From assembly GCA_025765595.1 (NCBI GenBank), contig JAIVFH010000074.1, positions 113,017-177,016 on the forward strand: 64,000 nt of DNA. Reading direction: 5' to 3'. Origin of the DNA: Obelidium mucronatum. Taxonomy: Eukaryota; Chytridiomycota; Chytridiomycetes; Chytridiales; Chytriomycetaceae. Below are positions 23,654 to 35,612 of this stretch, one piece after another. The notes under the pieces were generated by a model. It saw nothing but the letters and a program-made list of their open reading frames with translations. It ran no database searches and was not told the origin of the DNA. A program made the translations under genes and the position numbers. Each line of letters opens with the position of its first letter. Positions within the stretch are counted from its first letter, which is position 1.

Positions 23654-25847
23654 TTCTTTACTATTTTAATCGCCAGAAATCGAATAATGATGGAGCAAAC
23701 GCAGTTACAAAATAATATCGTAGTCTGAGAATCTTGTCAGGTGCAAGCTGAATTGTATTGTATTGGTTTTTGGCGTGTTTCTACTGCTAGCAACAAAGGG
23801 TGATGCTTTATAATGACAAACTCCACAATGGAAAAAAAAATTAGATCCCCAAAACACGCCTCACATCTTCAAAAGTAGATACTGGCGCATTACAAGCCCC
23901 ATCCTCACAAATAAACACTCTTCCCGGACCCGAACTACCATCACCATTGCTTTCACTAATTGACCCGAGCAGCTCATTCTGTTCCACCAACCATCCCTTT
24001 TGAGCCTCAACAACAGTCAAAAGAGGATGAAACGACGTTCTCAACACGTACTCTGCATCTGGATCCAACTTCCCTTGCAAAACCACCTCCGTGATTCCCC
24101 GCTGATACGCAATCCAGTTGGCCACCATCTGTGGGACAGCACGCGGGGCCTGTCCCAAAACCACAAGCATCGATGAAAAGGTTTTTTACGGCCTTGTTCT
24201 TGAATTCCGCGTTGGTTGTCATGGCTTCCAGACGCAAGAGGTTCTTGACAGCAATCGATGACGCTGTCGGCTCAGCCCCGTCATATTCTGCAGAAATAAT
24301 TATCAATTTTTAGGTTATCAGTCCATGTAGCTTGTTTAAAAGTTGAGCGTCGAAACAACCAACCATCCTTCATTCGAATCAAGACTCCATCGTCGCCCTC
24401 CATTCCTGAAAAGTATCCGCCGTCCGCGGAATCCCAAAAGAGTTCATCCATTGCTGATTGCAATTTCACAGCCCACTCAATCCAGGGTTCGTCAAAGGTG
24501 GTTTGGTAAAGTTCAATCAGGGCATCAATTAAAAACGCGTAGTCATCCGCGTATCCTTGGATGTTTGTCCCAAAGACTCGAGTCAATCGATTCGTTTCAT
24601 GGTTTTACATGTGATTGCGGATGAATGCGGCAGCCGAAATTGCAAGGTTCGAGATTGTTTTGCTTTCGTCTTGGATAACTCGCGACGTTTTGGCCAGTGC
24701 TGAAATCATGAGACCCATCATCACGACAAATCAAAAGCTCCAGGTTTAGTTCAATTAGCGACTAAAATTAAAGACGCTCATACCATTCCAAGCAACCATA
24801 ATCTTATCATCGCGATGTGGTTTCGGCCTCTCCTGCCTGACTTTCCACAACTTCTCAAAACAGTTCTGAATTGTAAGTTTGACTGCAAACACGTTTGTAT
24901 CGAATTTAGCGGCTGTTTCATTCAACGTATGGCGTTCCATGAGGATATTCTGGTTCGTCAATTCATCGTGGGGGTCGTATTCGGATAAGACGTTTCCACC
25001 AGGGTTCACTCCAAAGTGATATTTAAACAGGGCGCTGTCGGGACCTAGGTGATTGTCTAGTTCTTGCGATTCCCAGACGGCGAAAGCACCCTCTACATCA
25101 AGAAAAGATAAGTACAAAACAAGGAATAAAAATCAAACGCAAGGAATTGGGTCAACCTTTGGCATGTTTCGAATTGGGTGTGGCGAGAGAATCGGCGTCT
25201 TCGGCAGAGTAAAATGGTACCCTGGAATCTCTCAAGTCACGCTCAACGTATTTGATAATATCCCGGCAGATTTCTTCGTGGAATAAATCCTTCGTGATGG
25301 CCGTAAGGTCTGCGTAAATGGACAAGAGTTGAGCTTGGTCATAGAGCATCTTCTCAAAGCTGCATATGTGTGTTAATTTATTGCGACGACATTAAGAAGA
25401 AACCACCCAACTGTGGAACAAGCCATGTCTTATCAACTGAATAGCGATGGAAGCCAGATCCAACATGATCATGAATTCCTCCAGCGGCGATTTTCTGTTG
25501 AATTTTTAAGAAAAGCTTGAAACAAAGAGAGCCATGACAAAGGAGACTTACCAAATCCAGACACTTTTTCTTCTTCGAGTCTCTTAAACACCTCGGAAGA
25601 CACTTTGGTAGCATGGTAATACATGAGTAGAAAATTCATAATCACAGGCTACGGGAACCACCAAATCCCCCATACTTTTCGTCATATGTTTTGGAGAGAA
25701 TAAGGAACGTTTTGGAAGGAGACGCAAACGGCGGGACAGTTTCGACAGACAGCGACGAAGTAGTGGATGACTGCGATACTTAACGCAGCTTTTGGAAATC
25801 TTCTTCACTTGATTGAATGATTTCGGGTCCATCTGCAATCCATCTAA

Positions 25848-25870
25848 ATTTTTTTTTTTTTTTTTTTTTG
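25848..25870 (+). repeat. T homopolymer in an intron of SPATA20-like copy 1
   Basis: About 22 T residues; the matching place in copy 2 (near 55764) has only nine A on its coding strand, so the run expanded after duplication. Confidence 0.7.
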
Positions 25871-26134
25871 GATGAGTTGACTTAAACATTCCCCTTTTCT
25901 GACTCACTTTTCACCAAACAACTTCAGTAAATCAGGAAATCCCGGCTGTCCGTGCGAAGAAACGGGTGGAAAGTATGTTCCACCAAAGAATGGCTTCAAG
26001 TCGGGAGTAAGCAGGACAGTCATTGGCCAACCACTTCGTCCAGTCAGTGCTTGAACATACGCCTATTTTTTATTGATGGAAAGGTTTTAGTAAGACATCA
26101 GAACGTAGAAATAAAACTGACCATATACATCTTG

Positions 26135-26170
26135 TCTACAGTTGGGTCTACAGTTGGGTCTACAGTTGGT
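26135..26170 (-). repeat. Triplicated 12-base coding unit
   Basis: CCAACTGTAGAC three times in a row on the minus strand, giving Pro-Thr-Val-Asp three times right after EER. Copy 2 (near 55480) has one unit. In frame, but it enlarges a loop next to the CHWCH active-site region. Confidence 0.8.
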
Positions 26171-26575
26171 CGTTCCTCGCTGAAGTTGAATGCGTGATTT
26201 CATATCCCTTTATCTTGCGTAAAAACCAAAGCCCAACACCAACCGATCGACTTTCACATTGACAAAGTACTTGCTCATAACATCTGCAATTTCTTTTGAT
26301 TCGAACGATTCATGTGCCATTACGTGGCACCAGTGGCATGTTGAATAGCCAACCGAGAGAAGGATCGGCTGTGCACACCCGAATTCAGAACTCCAATCCA
26401 TCAGCCGCCCACTGTAATCGAATCACCTTGTTGAGTTCTTTGGCAACGCGGAAGGCTTCAGAGCCCCAAGGGTACCTGACGTGGTTAGACCTCTTCTCAA
26501 CAACACTCACCATTCAAATGGATTGTTCTTGTGCTGAAGAAGATACGGAGAAGTTTCGTCTTTCAAGTGGTTCAT

Positions 26576-26664
26576 TGCAAATCGATACTCTGTGAAGGAC
26601 CGGGTGCGGGTTGGTGCTTCGGCAAGGCTCGATTCCACATAAAAACAACAAGAATAATAATAAA
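26576..26664. promoter_or_regulatory. 89-base divergent promoter gap
   Basis: Separates the start codons of the SPATA20-like copy 1 (26575, minus) and the kinesin (26665, plus). Ends in AATAATAATAAA just before the kinesin ATG. Copy 2 of the SPATA20-like gene does not have this neighbour. Confidence 0.4.
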
Positions 26665-28958
26665 ATGATTCGCCCACCATCTCGGGCTGCAACAACAGGC
26701 AGTCCATTGCCGCCCTCGAGACTCCGAACGCCTTCCCCAACAGCATCCACAGTCTCTTTGCGCTCATCCACCCTCTCACGATCAACTCCACCACCCCAAC
26801 TCAACAAGACTACTCCTCTTGGGAAGGACAACGTTGTCGTATCCATCAGAGTCAGGTTTGGCGATTTGCCGGATTGCAAGACTAAACTCCGGAGCTCATT
26901 TCTGATCTTGATACAAAATCAGGCCAGTGTCAGATGCCGAAGTAGATCAGCGGTTGAAGGAGGCTTGGGTGCCAAATGAACACTTGGGAAGGATTTCGAT
27001 GGACCCCGAAGTAGCTGAAAAGGCAAGGAAGACTGGAGGACTAGGATCGACAGAGTTTTACTATGGTGAGACTGGCTTTTTTTTCGTGTTTTCGTTTTGG
27101 CAGCTGTTTGTTACTGCTGCTTCTGCGACGGGAGCTTTGGAACAACACAGAATGTTGATTCTCATAGTTCATACTTTCCACAACAGATATCGTGCAGACT
27201 GGATCCGACAACAAGGAGCTCTACGAATCATGTGCACAGAACGTTATTTGGGCCGCAATGGAAGGAATCAATGGGACAGTGTTTGCGTATGGACAGGTTT
27301 TCGCTCTCTAATCCATTTTAAGCTTCGAATTGCTTTGAAAACTGATATTTGTCCTTTTCAAAAAAGACGGCTAGTGGTAAAACCTATTCCATGATGGGCG
27401 TGGATGATCAGCCGGGTATTATTCCTCAAGCGATTGACGACGTTTTTGCTTATATCCGTGAGGTTTGTGGGGGTGGAATCTTTTTTTGGGGGGATCTTTT
27501 TTGAAGGTTTTACAAAACTTACCAGCAAACCGACGACCGCGAATATCTTCTCCGAGTCTCATACATGGAAATATAGTTACAAAGAATTTGCTTCGTTTTA
27601 TGATGGTTTGTCGTTCTTGAACTCACACAAAACATCAAACAGCAACGAAACAATCAGAGACCTCCTCAACCCCACGCAACAAGACCTTCGGATTCATGAA
27701 GACAGAAAACGTGGGGTCTACGTCAGCCCATTAAAGGAAGAAATCGTGACGACACCCAAACAAGTCATGAAGGTGATTCAACGAGGAGAAGCGGCGCGGC
27801 ATTATGGAACGACGGAATATAATGAACGTAGTAGCCGAAGTCATACGATATTTCAAATGGTTTGGATTGAATTTTTTTTTATTTCTTTGTTGCTTGTCGA
27901 CTGATAACCTTTCAATGATGTTCAGACCATTGAAAGCAGGGATAAAAATTCTGGAGTTATGAGCAGTCCCAATTTGAGTAGAAAAGGGACTCCGACACCA
28001 GGAAGCGCGGCCCCACCTGTTCCTGGGAAACTTAGAGGATCGGTTACGATTTCGCAGCTCGTAAGTAGTGATCTTTGTGCTCAAAAACCTGCGCATTGGT
28101 TCTCAAACCTTTCCTTGTGTCGTTTCAAGAACCTGATTGATCTGGCGGGAAGCGAAAAGGCGGCCTCCAACTTGGATCGCCGAAAAGAAGGCGCTTTCAT
28201 CAACAAATCTCTTTTGACACTGGGCAATGTTATTTCACGATTGACTGAAGATGTCAAGTAACCTAAACTCTTTTTTTTTGTTTTTTGTTTTTTTTTTCTT
28301 CCATTTGTTTGGGGGTTGGATGTGTTGTTGTTAAACGATTTTACCCACAGAGGAAACTCGATTCATATTCCCTATCGAGACTCGAAATTGACGCGGATTT
28401 TACAATCATCGCTGTCTGGAAACGCGCGAGTCTCTGTTATTGCAACAGTCAGGTGGGGTATTTGATTATGCCACCCCAATATTCCTTTCCCCCGCCTTCT
28501 CCGTTTGGACTTATTCGGAAAACCCCAGCCCAACAATCGCCAACCTCGAAGAAACAACAAACACCTTCAAATTCGCCGAACGCGTCAAGAAAGTACCCCT
28601 CAAAGCCCGTCAAAACCAAGTCCTCGATGAAAAAGCACTCATCCAAAAATACAAGATTGAAATCGCAGAACTGAGAAACAAATTGATGGAAACAAACGAT
28701 CTCCTTGAAAAGGAGCGAGCGGTTCAAGATTTGGGACTTGAACGGAGTATCCGGTTACAGTATGAGGAACAGCTGCATGAAAGCCAGTTGGTTCGGATCG
28801 CGTTGAAGGAGAGGATTGATCATTTAACGAAACTGATTTTAAGTTCGGCTTCTGTCACGCCGAAAGCGATTTTGGATTGGAATGCACCGACTATGATGGA
28901 GGTTTGGCCAAAAAAAAATCTCTGTCCCTTTTTATTTTAAAACCTTTTTTTTCTAATC

Positions 28959-29003
<45 letters not shown>

Positions 29004-29948
29004 AAAACTGTAGGATAAGCGCCAGTCTGTCATCATGGACGGTCTAATGCCCCACCCATATGCAACAGGCGATCTACCCAGCGCAACATCACCCCCCAAC
29101 CGCATTCCCTCCCTGGCCGCTCGCAAGTCCCAACGCCTCTCTCGCCAACTCAGTGACAAGGACTTTCTGCACCGCCAAATCGCTGAAATCGACAAACGCG
29201 ATGAAAAAATCACCCGTTTCGAATCCCTACTGTCCACATTGAAATCCAGCCTCTCATCCTCATCAACAACATCACATATCCAAACTCTCCTCCAAAACTT
29301 TGAAAACGACAGCGAAGCGGCTGTCGCCAGTGTCGATGAAATCAAGGACGAAGTATACCGCCTCAAGCGATCTAAAGAAGAAATGGAAATCATAATCAAC
29401 GAGCAGAACGAGAAGCTAGAGCTCTTGGAGGCAAGTGGAGTGATTGCGAGGGATGGGTCCGTGTCGCTTGGGTTTGAAGAGAGTCCGCGGTATAAAGAAA
29501 TGAGTCTGATGATTATGCAGTTGCGGCAAGCTGTTGAGGAGAGGGAGTTGGTTGTGAAAGGTTTGAAGGGGCAGGTGAGTGAGTTGAGAGGACAGGTTCG
29601 GGAGTTAGAGTTGAATGAGTTTGAGCATTTGGAGCAGTTGGCGGCGGCTGGGGTGTTGAATGATCGAAGTAGTATTGGGTCGCTGGAGGATTTGGAGGGA
29701 AGGATGGCGGGAAGGATGAAGTTGGCGGAGGGTGCTTTAGATTTAGAGAGGCGGGGACGGGAACAAGAACGGGAGGAAAGCGCTCGAAGGATTGCCGCTT
29801 TGGAGTCTGATATCCGCAGTATGAGAGGTTTGTACCATGTTATTCGCTTAAAATATCATTGAATAACGAAACTGTATTCACCTGACAAACAGTTGAGCTG
29901 TTTTCGCGAATGTCTATAAGTTCCGTCGATGATATCGTTGAGAGTTGA
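26665..29948 (+). CDS. N-terminal motor kinesin, kinesin-7 (CENP-E/Kip2)-like
   Basis: Plus-end microtubule motor by family. About twelve exons: 26665-26855, 26923-27065, 27187-27296, about 27367-27462, then pieces to 29948; about 810 residues. The first 60 residues are Ser/Pro/Thr-rich; the motor starts [10 protein letters not shown]-loop [16 protein letters not shown] is split by an intron exactly after GQ. Switch I is [11 protein letters not shown], switch [10 protein letters not shown], and the microtubule-binding region has [25 protein letters not shown] and [16 protein letters not shown] are closest to kinesin-7. An insert [14 protein letters not shown] (near 27985-28030) sits between switch I and II, a loop that varies in the family. 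After the neck come coiled coils (from about residue 460). The last exon ends [18 protein letters not shown]. One intron carries a 43-base A run. Confidence 0.88.
28960..29002 (+). repeat. Poly(A) homopolymer, 43 bases, in a kinesin intron
   Basis: Uninterrupted A run just before the acceptor of the exon starting near 29014. No target-site duplication or upstream gene body suggests a retrotransposed sequence. Confidence 0.8.
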
Positions 29949-30116
29949 AATAGAATAAATTAACGTGCTCAAATAAGACTTATGTTTATTGAGACAAGAC
30001 TGAGTGCAATCAGGTATAGCACACTTCGCATTGCATCTTACCAACAACTGCATAAAAACATCAATTTTTATTAGGAAATTTGGCTGTGTCACCAGAGAAA
30101 ACCCTACATCATTTCT

Positions 30117-32352
30117 TTATTTTGATTGTTCGGCCACAAAAGATTCCCTCATCCTGTTCAAAAAATCCCACATGTCTGAATTCAAACAGTCAAAGAACTG
30201 AGGAAGCACTTTTTCGTTGATCAACATATTGCCATCAAGTCCTGTCGTAGCAGAGGCTTTCGCGTGGAGGAACACCTTGCGAAACACAGTCTTTTCCTTC
30301 AAACTCTCCAAAATAGCGTCACGATCTTCCTCAAATCCCTTCAACACGCAGTTTGATTTCGAATTCCAATAGAATCTACTTGGGTCCGTTGTGTGAAGTA
30401 CATCAAGCTCCTCTTGCTTTGATGCAGTATCAACAAACTTGACTTGTACAATATAAATCTCGCCGTTATGATTGTATATGATATCCGGACCACAGCAATT
30501 ATTTGGCAGCATGACTACGTGTGGCTCACTTGGCGAACGACAGTATTCAGCCACAGAAACATTTGAGACACAAATGGTGCGAAGCACGTCTTCATTTCCA
30601 GGATTCAGGTTGGCAACCAGAGCAAACGCGACCACATACTCCAAGAAATATCCCACCATTTGAGGTTGTGGGAAGTTGGCCATTTTTTGCGCAAATTTGA
30701 GCACAATGTCCCCAAATGGAATCAGGTATCGGAGACAATCAATAACGACTAATTCAGTCAATTTTAATGAAAATATACCCGAGCCACTTTCGTTTAGACT
30801 ACACAAGCCAAGACCGTAGTGGCAAGCATAAGCTGCGCTTTGGTTGCCGACAGGAACATGTGCAATTCCTTTCATTATAAACGCTGCAATCGCCTCCGAA
30901 CAAATATGGTCCAGATTGTTGACAACACGGTCCACACTGGTGACAACACGATCTTGATAGAATCTTAGAGGAAATAGGGGGGATAGCGGATTACATATGC
31001 CCTTAAGAAAGGCGCTGAATGCAAGTTGAATGTCTCCATGAACAAGGAAGTGGTCAATCAAAAAAGCCACAAAGCGAGCTCGACCAAAGCACAGGCTGAA
31101 ATTTGAAACTCTGTCAATGAACGCTTCAATATCTTCAGCCAAAATCCGGTTTTCAGTCAAGACCCATCGACTGTAGTTCACAACTTGAGTTTTGCCCAAG
31201 GACTGAAACGGGGCAAGCATCCGACATTCTGTTGCGCTTCTGGAAAATTGCATCGCTCCCGTCGTAGAGAATTCAAACATTATCTCAAAATTGATTTCAG
31301 TCCCAGCAACAATAAACTTTTTGACTAGGCCAAAGTGTTTTGTATAGTAGACCAGAGGGGAAAAGAAAGGACGGTTTTTCTTAAATGTTAGACTGAATAC
31401 GTCCCCACCCTGAAGCGTTTCTTGAATCTCATCGATTGCAACAAAACCAAAAGCATCGTCAAGATACATTCTGTATATTCCGTGTGACAGAGTTTCAGCC
31501 AAGGAAATAAACAACTCGCAAAAGACATCTTTTCCACCAAAAAACATCTTTGGATGAAGCTGCGCCAAAAGAATTTCGTGTGGTTTAGAGCAGTACTTGT
31601 TTGCAAGGAGGTAGTTGCAGACGAAATAGCGAACAAAATACAGGATTGCGATATACTCCTTAGTTTTTGATGGGGTCTCAATGCACTTCAGCATGCATTC
31701 ACCAAAGTCTTTAGATCCAAAGTCTTTGTTACGAGTGTCACTGACGAAGTAGTACCCAAATTCAATGTACAAGAGCTCAAGAAGCGTGCGCGTCTTTCCT
31801 GCACCCGAAACACCAAGCAGCACTTTGACTTCATTCTCGTCGTCCAAGATATAGCCTGTTTGGCGCATATCAAGACGGAGCTCTAAACATTCTTTGGAGA
31901 AGGCAGCACTTTCAGGTTGAGGGGAGTAATCTTGCATTTTCGTCTCCAAGAATCGAATTGCAACAATATTCCACGGCTCACCACACATAGTTTGCTCTAT
32001 GCGCGGGTATTATGTTGTAAGTTAATAGTTATGAGCCCCAAGCGAGTTTTAAACACTCACCAGGCACCCTGGTTGGAACAAACACAATGAGAGCTGTCCC
32101 TTTGTTTTCGTGCCCCTCCCCAACAAGGCTCCAGGATGTTAGCTCCTTTGCATAGCAGAGGGCATCGCCTCTGTCCTTGTAGACTTTTAACTCCACAGGC
32201 AAAAGACCCTTTGACGATAACTTGTGCCTTTCCCAAACAGCGTCTCTGAAGTGCATAACCATTGATTCTGTGTCCATGCTGAAACTATCTACACCGAATC
32301 CTTCATACGCTTTGCCTTTTCTGCCAATAAGGTGGTAGAACACTTGTGGCAT
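30117..32352 (-). CDS. Crinkler-type protein 1: Ubl-like header, P-loop NTPase, REase-like domain
   Basis: Exons 32061-32352 and 30117-31996 give 723 residues. The header (about 1-97, MPQVFYHLIGRKGKAYEG to ALIVFVPTR) resembles the ubiquitin-like header of Crinkler (CRN/CR-toxin) proteins and matches the header exon of the gene at 44165-45516 in sequence and in length (292 bases). Next is a P-loop ATPase: Walker A GVSGAGKTRTLLELL (about 147) and Walker B FVAIDEIQ (about 280). The C-terminus has GPDIIYNHNGEIYIVQVKF, the pattern of a PD-(D/E)xK nuclease with Gln in place of the usual acidic residue before VK. By family such proteins act in nuclei, either as effectors or in conflicts between genomes. 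No signal peptide is visible. Ends convergent with the kinesin, 168 bases apart. Confidence 0.75.
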
Positions 32353-32571
32353 TTGAAGAAAACAAATGAAGAAAACAAATATTTAGAAGTAATATTCATT
32401 TGATCACTGTAACCATTATTACAAGCAGAAAATACTTAATTTCTTATTAGGCGATGAAAAAGAGTCCTGAACTTTTTTATTGCATAGCTGCCCGGTAGAA
32501 ACAGCGTTTCTCTGATGCAACAGCAGTAAAATAATAATTACAGCTGTCGAAAACTTGATACAATACAAAAC
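32353..32571. promoter_or_regulatory. Divergent 5' region of Crinkler 1 and the thioesterase
   Basis: 219 AT-rich bases between start codons at 32352 (minus) and 32572 (plus). No named element. Confidence 0.3.
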
Positions 32572-33962
32572 ATGGCATTGGCACTGACCACTCTAATTGA
32601 ACAGGTTTTTCTGTGTGCTTCAGCTTAAATAGCAGCAGCTTTTATGATTTCAACTTTGTTTCTTTCGCAAGGCTCTGCACTTGAATGCAGTCGAAGACAA
32701 CCTCTTCAACTCCTCGCCTGGCCAACTCTGGCTCCCACTGCAAGCGCGAGGTGTTTTCGGTCAGTGTTTTTGGAATACATTCAAGACACTGACTAGAGTT
32801 GTTTTTATTATCGATTGATGTTCTGAAGGCGGTCAAATCATTGGATTGGCTTTATCGGCTGCAACAAAAACTGTCAAACCAGAGTTTTCTGTTCATGTGA
32901 GCCCACGCGAAGTCAATGCCTTTTTATTTATCTAACTATCCTGTTTTCAGTCTCTACACTGCTACTTCCTGTTGCCTGGAGACGCGTCGATTCCAATTCT
33001 GTACAGCGTCAAGAGAATACGCGATGGTAAAGAAAAAAACACGTAATCAATATAACTATTAACTAAGCTGCTCTTCAAAATGTCGATAGGACGTGCTTTC
33101 GCGACCCGCAGTGTTGTGGCCATCCAAAAAGGCAAGGCGATATTCAGTCTGTTGTGTTCGTTTCAAGTCTTTGAAGAATCCATTCTGAGTCATCAAGTTC
33201 AAATGCCAATCGTTCCGTTTCCTGAAGAACTGGAGAGGTGTTGCGAATATTCTTTAGTGTTCTTTCGTTTGAGCTACCAACACCGCATTTTTACGTAGTA
33301 ACGCTGAAGTATTCAAAAAGTGGATGAAAGATCCCAAGACTCCTTCTGCCGCAATGGAGCATTTGCAGCTTCGACTGCAGGAGGTAAAAAGAGAATGTTG
33401 TTGAAATTTGAGAGTATTGACTACAACAAAAACAAAACCCGCGTGAAACAAAAGCCGATTCCTATAGAATTCAAACCAGTCAATTACCCAAAAACAATCC
33501 AAGAAGCCGTGAAACCTCAAAAAAAGGAGCCGAAACAAATGGTCTGGATGAAAGCCATGGGGAAACTACCAGACGCGCTATCTTTCCATCAGGTGTCGTG
33601 TCAACCTTCTATTTTAATGTGCTCTTCATGCAAGTGTCATTTAAAAGGACAAAATGTAGTGTGTTGCTGCATATACTTCTGATCATTACCTCATCAACAC
33701 AGCACTCCTTCCCCATGGAGTCACTGCATACACAAACCCACAACTTACCATGATTGCATCCTTGGATCATAGTATTTGGTTTCACGCGCCATTCCGAGCA
33801 GATGACTGGTTGCTATATGAAATGGAAAGCACGCGTACTGGAGCCGGAAGGGGTCTCTGTTTTTCACGAGTATATAAGCGAGATGGAACTTTGGTGATGA
33901 GCTGCGCACAGGAAGGGGTTGTACGAGCCACGTTTCGAAAAGACAGTGGATCGAAACTTTGA
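32572..33962 (+). CDS. Peroxisomal acyl-CoA thioesterase (TesB/ACOT8 type)
   Basis: Hydrolyses acyl-CoA to free fatty acid and CoA; double hotdog fold. Start ATG 32572 ([11 protein letters not shown]), then spliced pieces carrying [46 protein letters not shown] and, in the second hotdog, [18 protein letters not shown] and [20 protein letters not shown]. The protein ends GSKL, with SKL a textbook PTS1 signal, so import into peroxisomes is expected. One base appears missing in an A run near 33392 (GTAAAAAG); adding one A joins LQLRLQEV to [10 protein letters not shown] in frame. Otherwise the gene looks intact, with about seven exons. Confidence 0.88.
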
Positions 33963-34132
33963 ATTTCGTTTTTTTTTTTTCACCTCCAACAAAACCTCGA
34001 TTTCTATCTTTATCCCTGCATGAATACCCCTGAGCAGTTGTAGTTTATCGTGAAGGAGGTGGAGGAACGATGTGGAAGATTAGAGAAGAGACAACTTCTT
34101 TTTTTCTTCACCCGAAAACAAATTACATTACA

Positions 34133-35258
<1,126 letters not shown>

Positions 35259-35612
35259 ATGTGAAACAATGGAATAAGAAATTGTGGGAAGGGAGAAATG
35301 AGTGGATGATGAATGTTTTTTTTTCATTGAAGTTTTGCTTTGTTTTTGTGGGAAAGTTTCAAAAATTAAAGAAGGCTTAAAGGAAGGTCTCTTCAATGTC
35401 AACTTCGGAATGTACCCGCATCAGCTTTTCTTCTTGCCAATCTCCATACGAATTCCATTTATAGTTCAATGCGTTGAATTCTTGAAGGTGAGTGAAAATC
35501 TTTGTAAATCTGCTTCCAGTATTTGACGAACATCTCAAACAGCAGGCCCATGACTGTGAGAACTATCGGATTCCAACAAACAACCAGCTCATTTCGCGTC
35601 AATTAATTATAG
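35259..35612. other. Gap after the E2 gene, possible 5' exon of the next gene
   Basis: Holds a possible short exon at about 35412-35487 (MYPHQLFFLPISIRIPF) ending at a good donor GTGAGTG, then a candidate acceptor before 35544. I could not join these in frame to the Ser-rich gene with confidence. Confidence 0.35.

Larger units (their letters stand above)
23841..26575 (-). pseudogene. SPATA20/YyaL-like (DUF255) gene, copy 1, damaged
   Basis: Family: thioredoxin-like DUF255 domain followed by an (alpha/alpha)6 barrel of the GlcNAc-2-epimerase fold. The start ATG at 26575 leads [19 protein letters not shown]; further exons give YPWGSEAF, the redox-like motif [41 protein letters not shown] and barrel pieces to VRRVLGI. 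Against the copy at 55050-57940 it has AAA changed to TAA near 25783, a 10-base deletion near 25657 and CAG changed to TAG just beside it. An extra A near 24185 also shifts the frame. It also has a 12-base unit three times (26135-26170) where copy 2 has one. A 20-base T run (about 25850-25870) sits in an intron. The 5' end lies 89 bases from the divergent kinesin start. Nonsense changes plus a deletion argue for a true pseudogene. Confidence 0.75.

Noticed and set aside
28960..29002. Poly(A) tail of a retrotransposed element
   Set aside because: No element body, no target-site duplication, and it sits within a well-defined kinesin intron.
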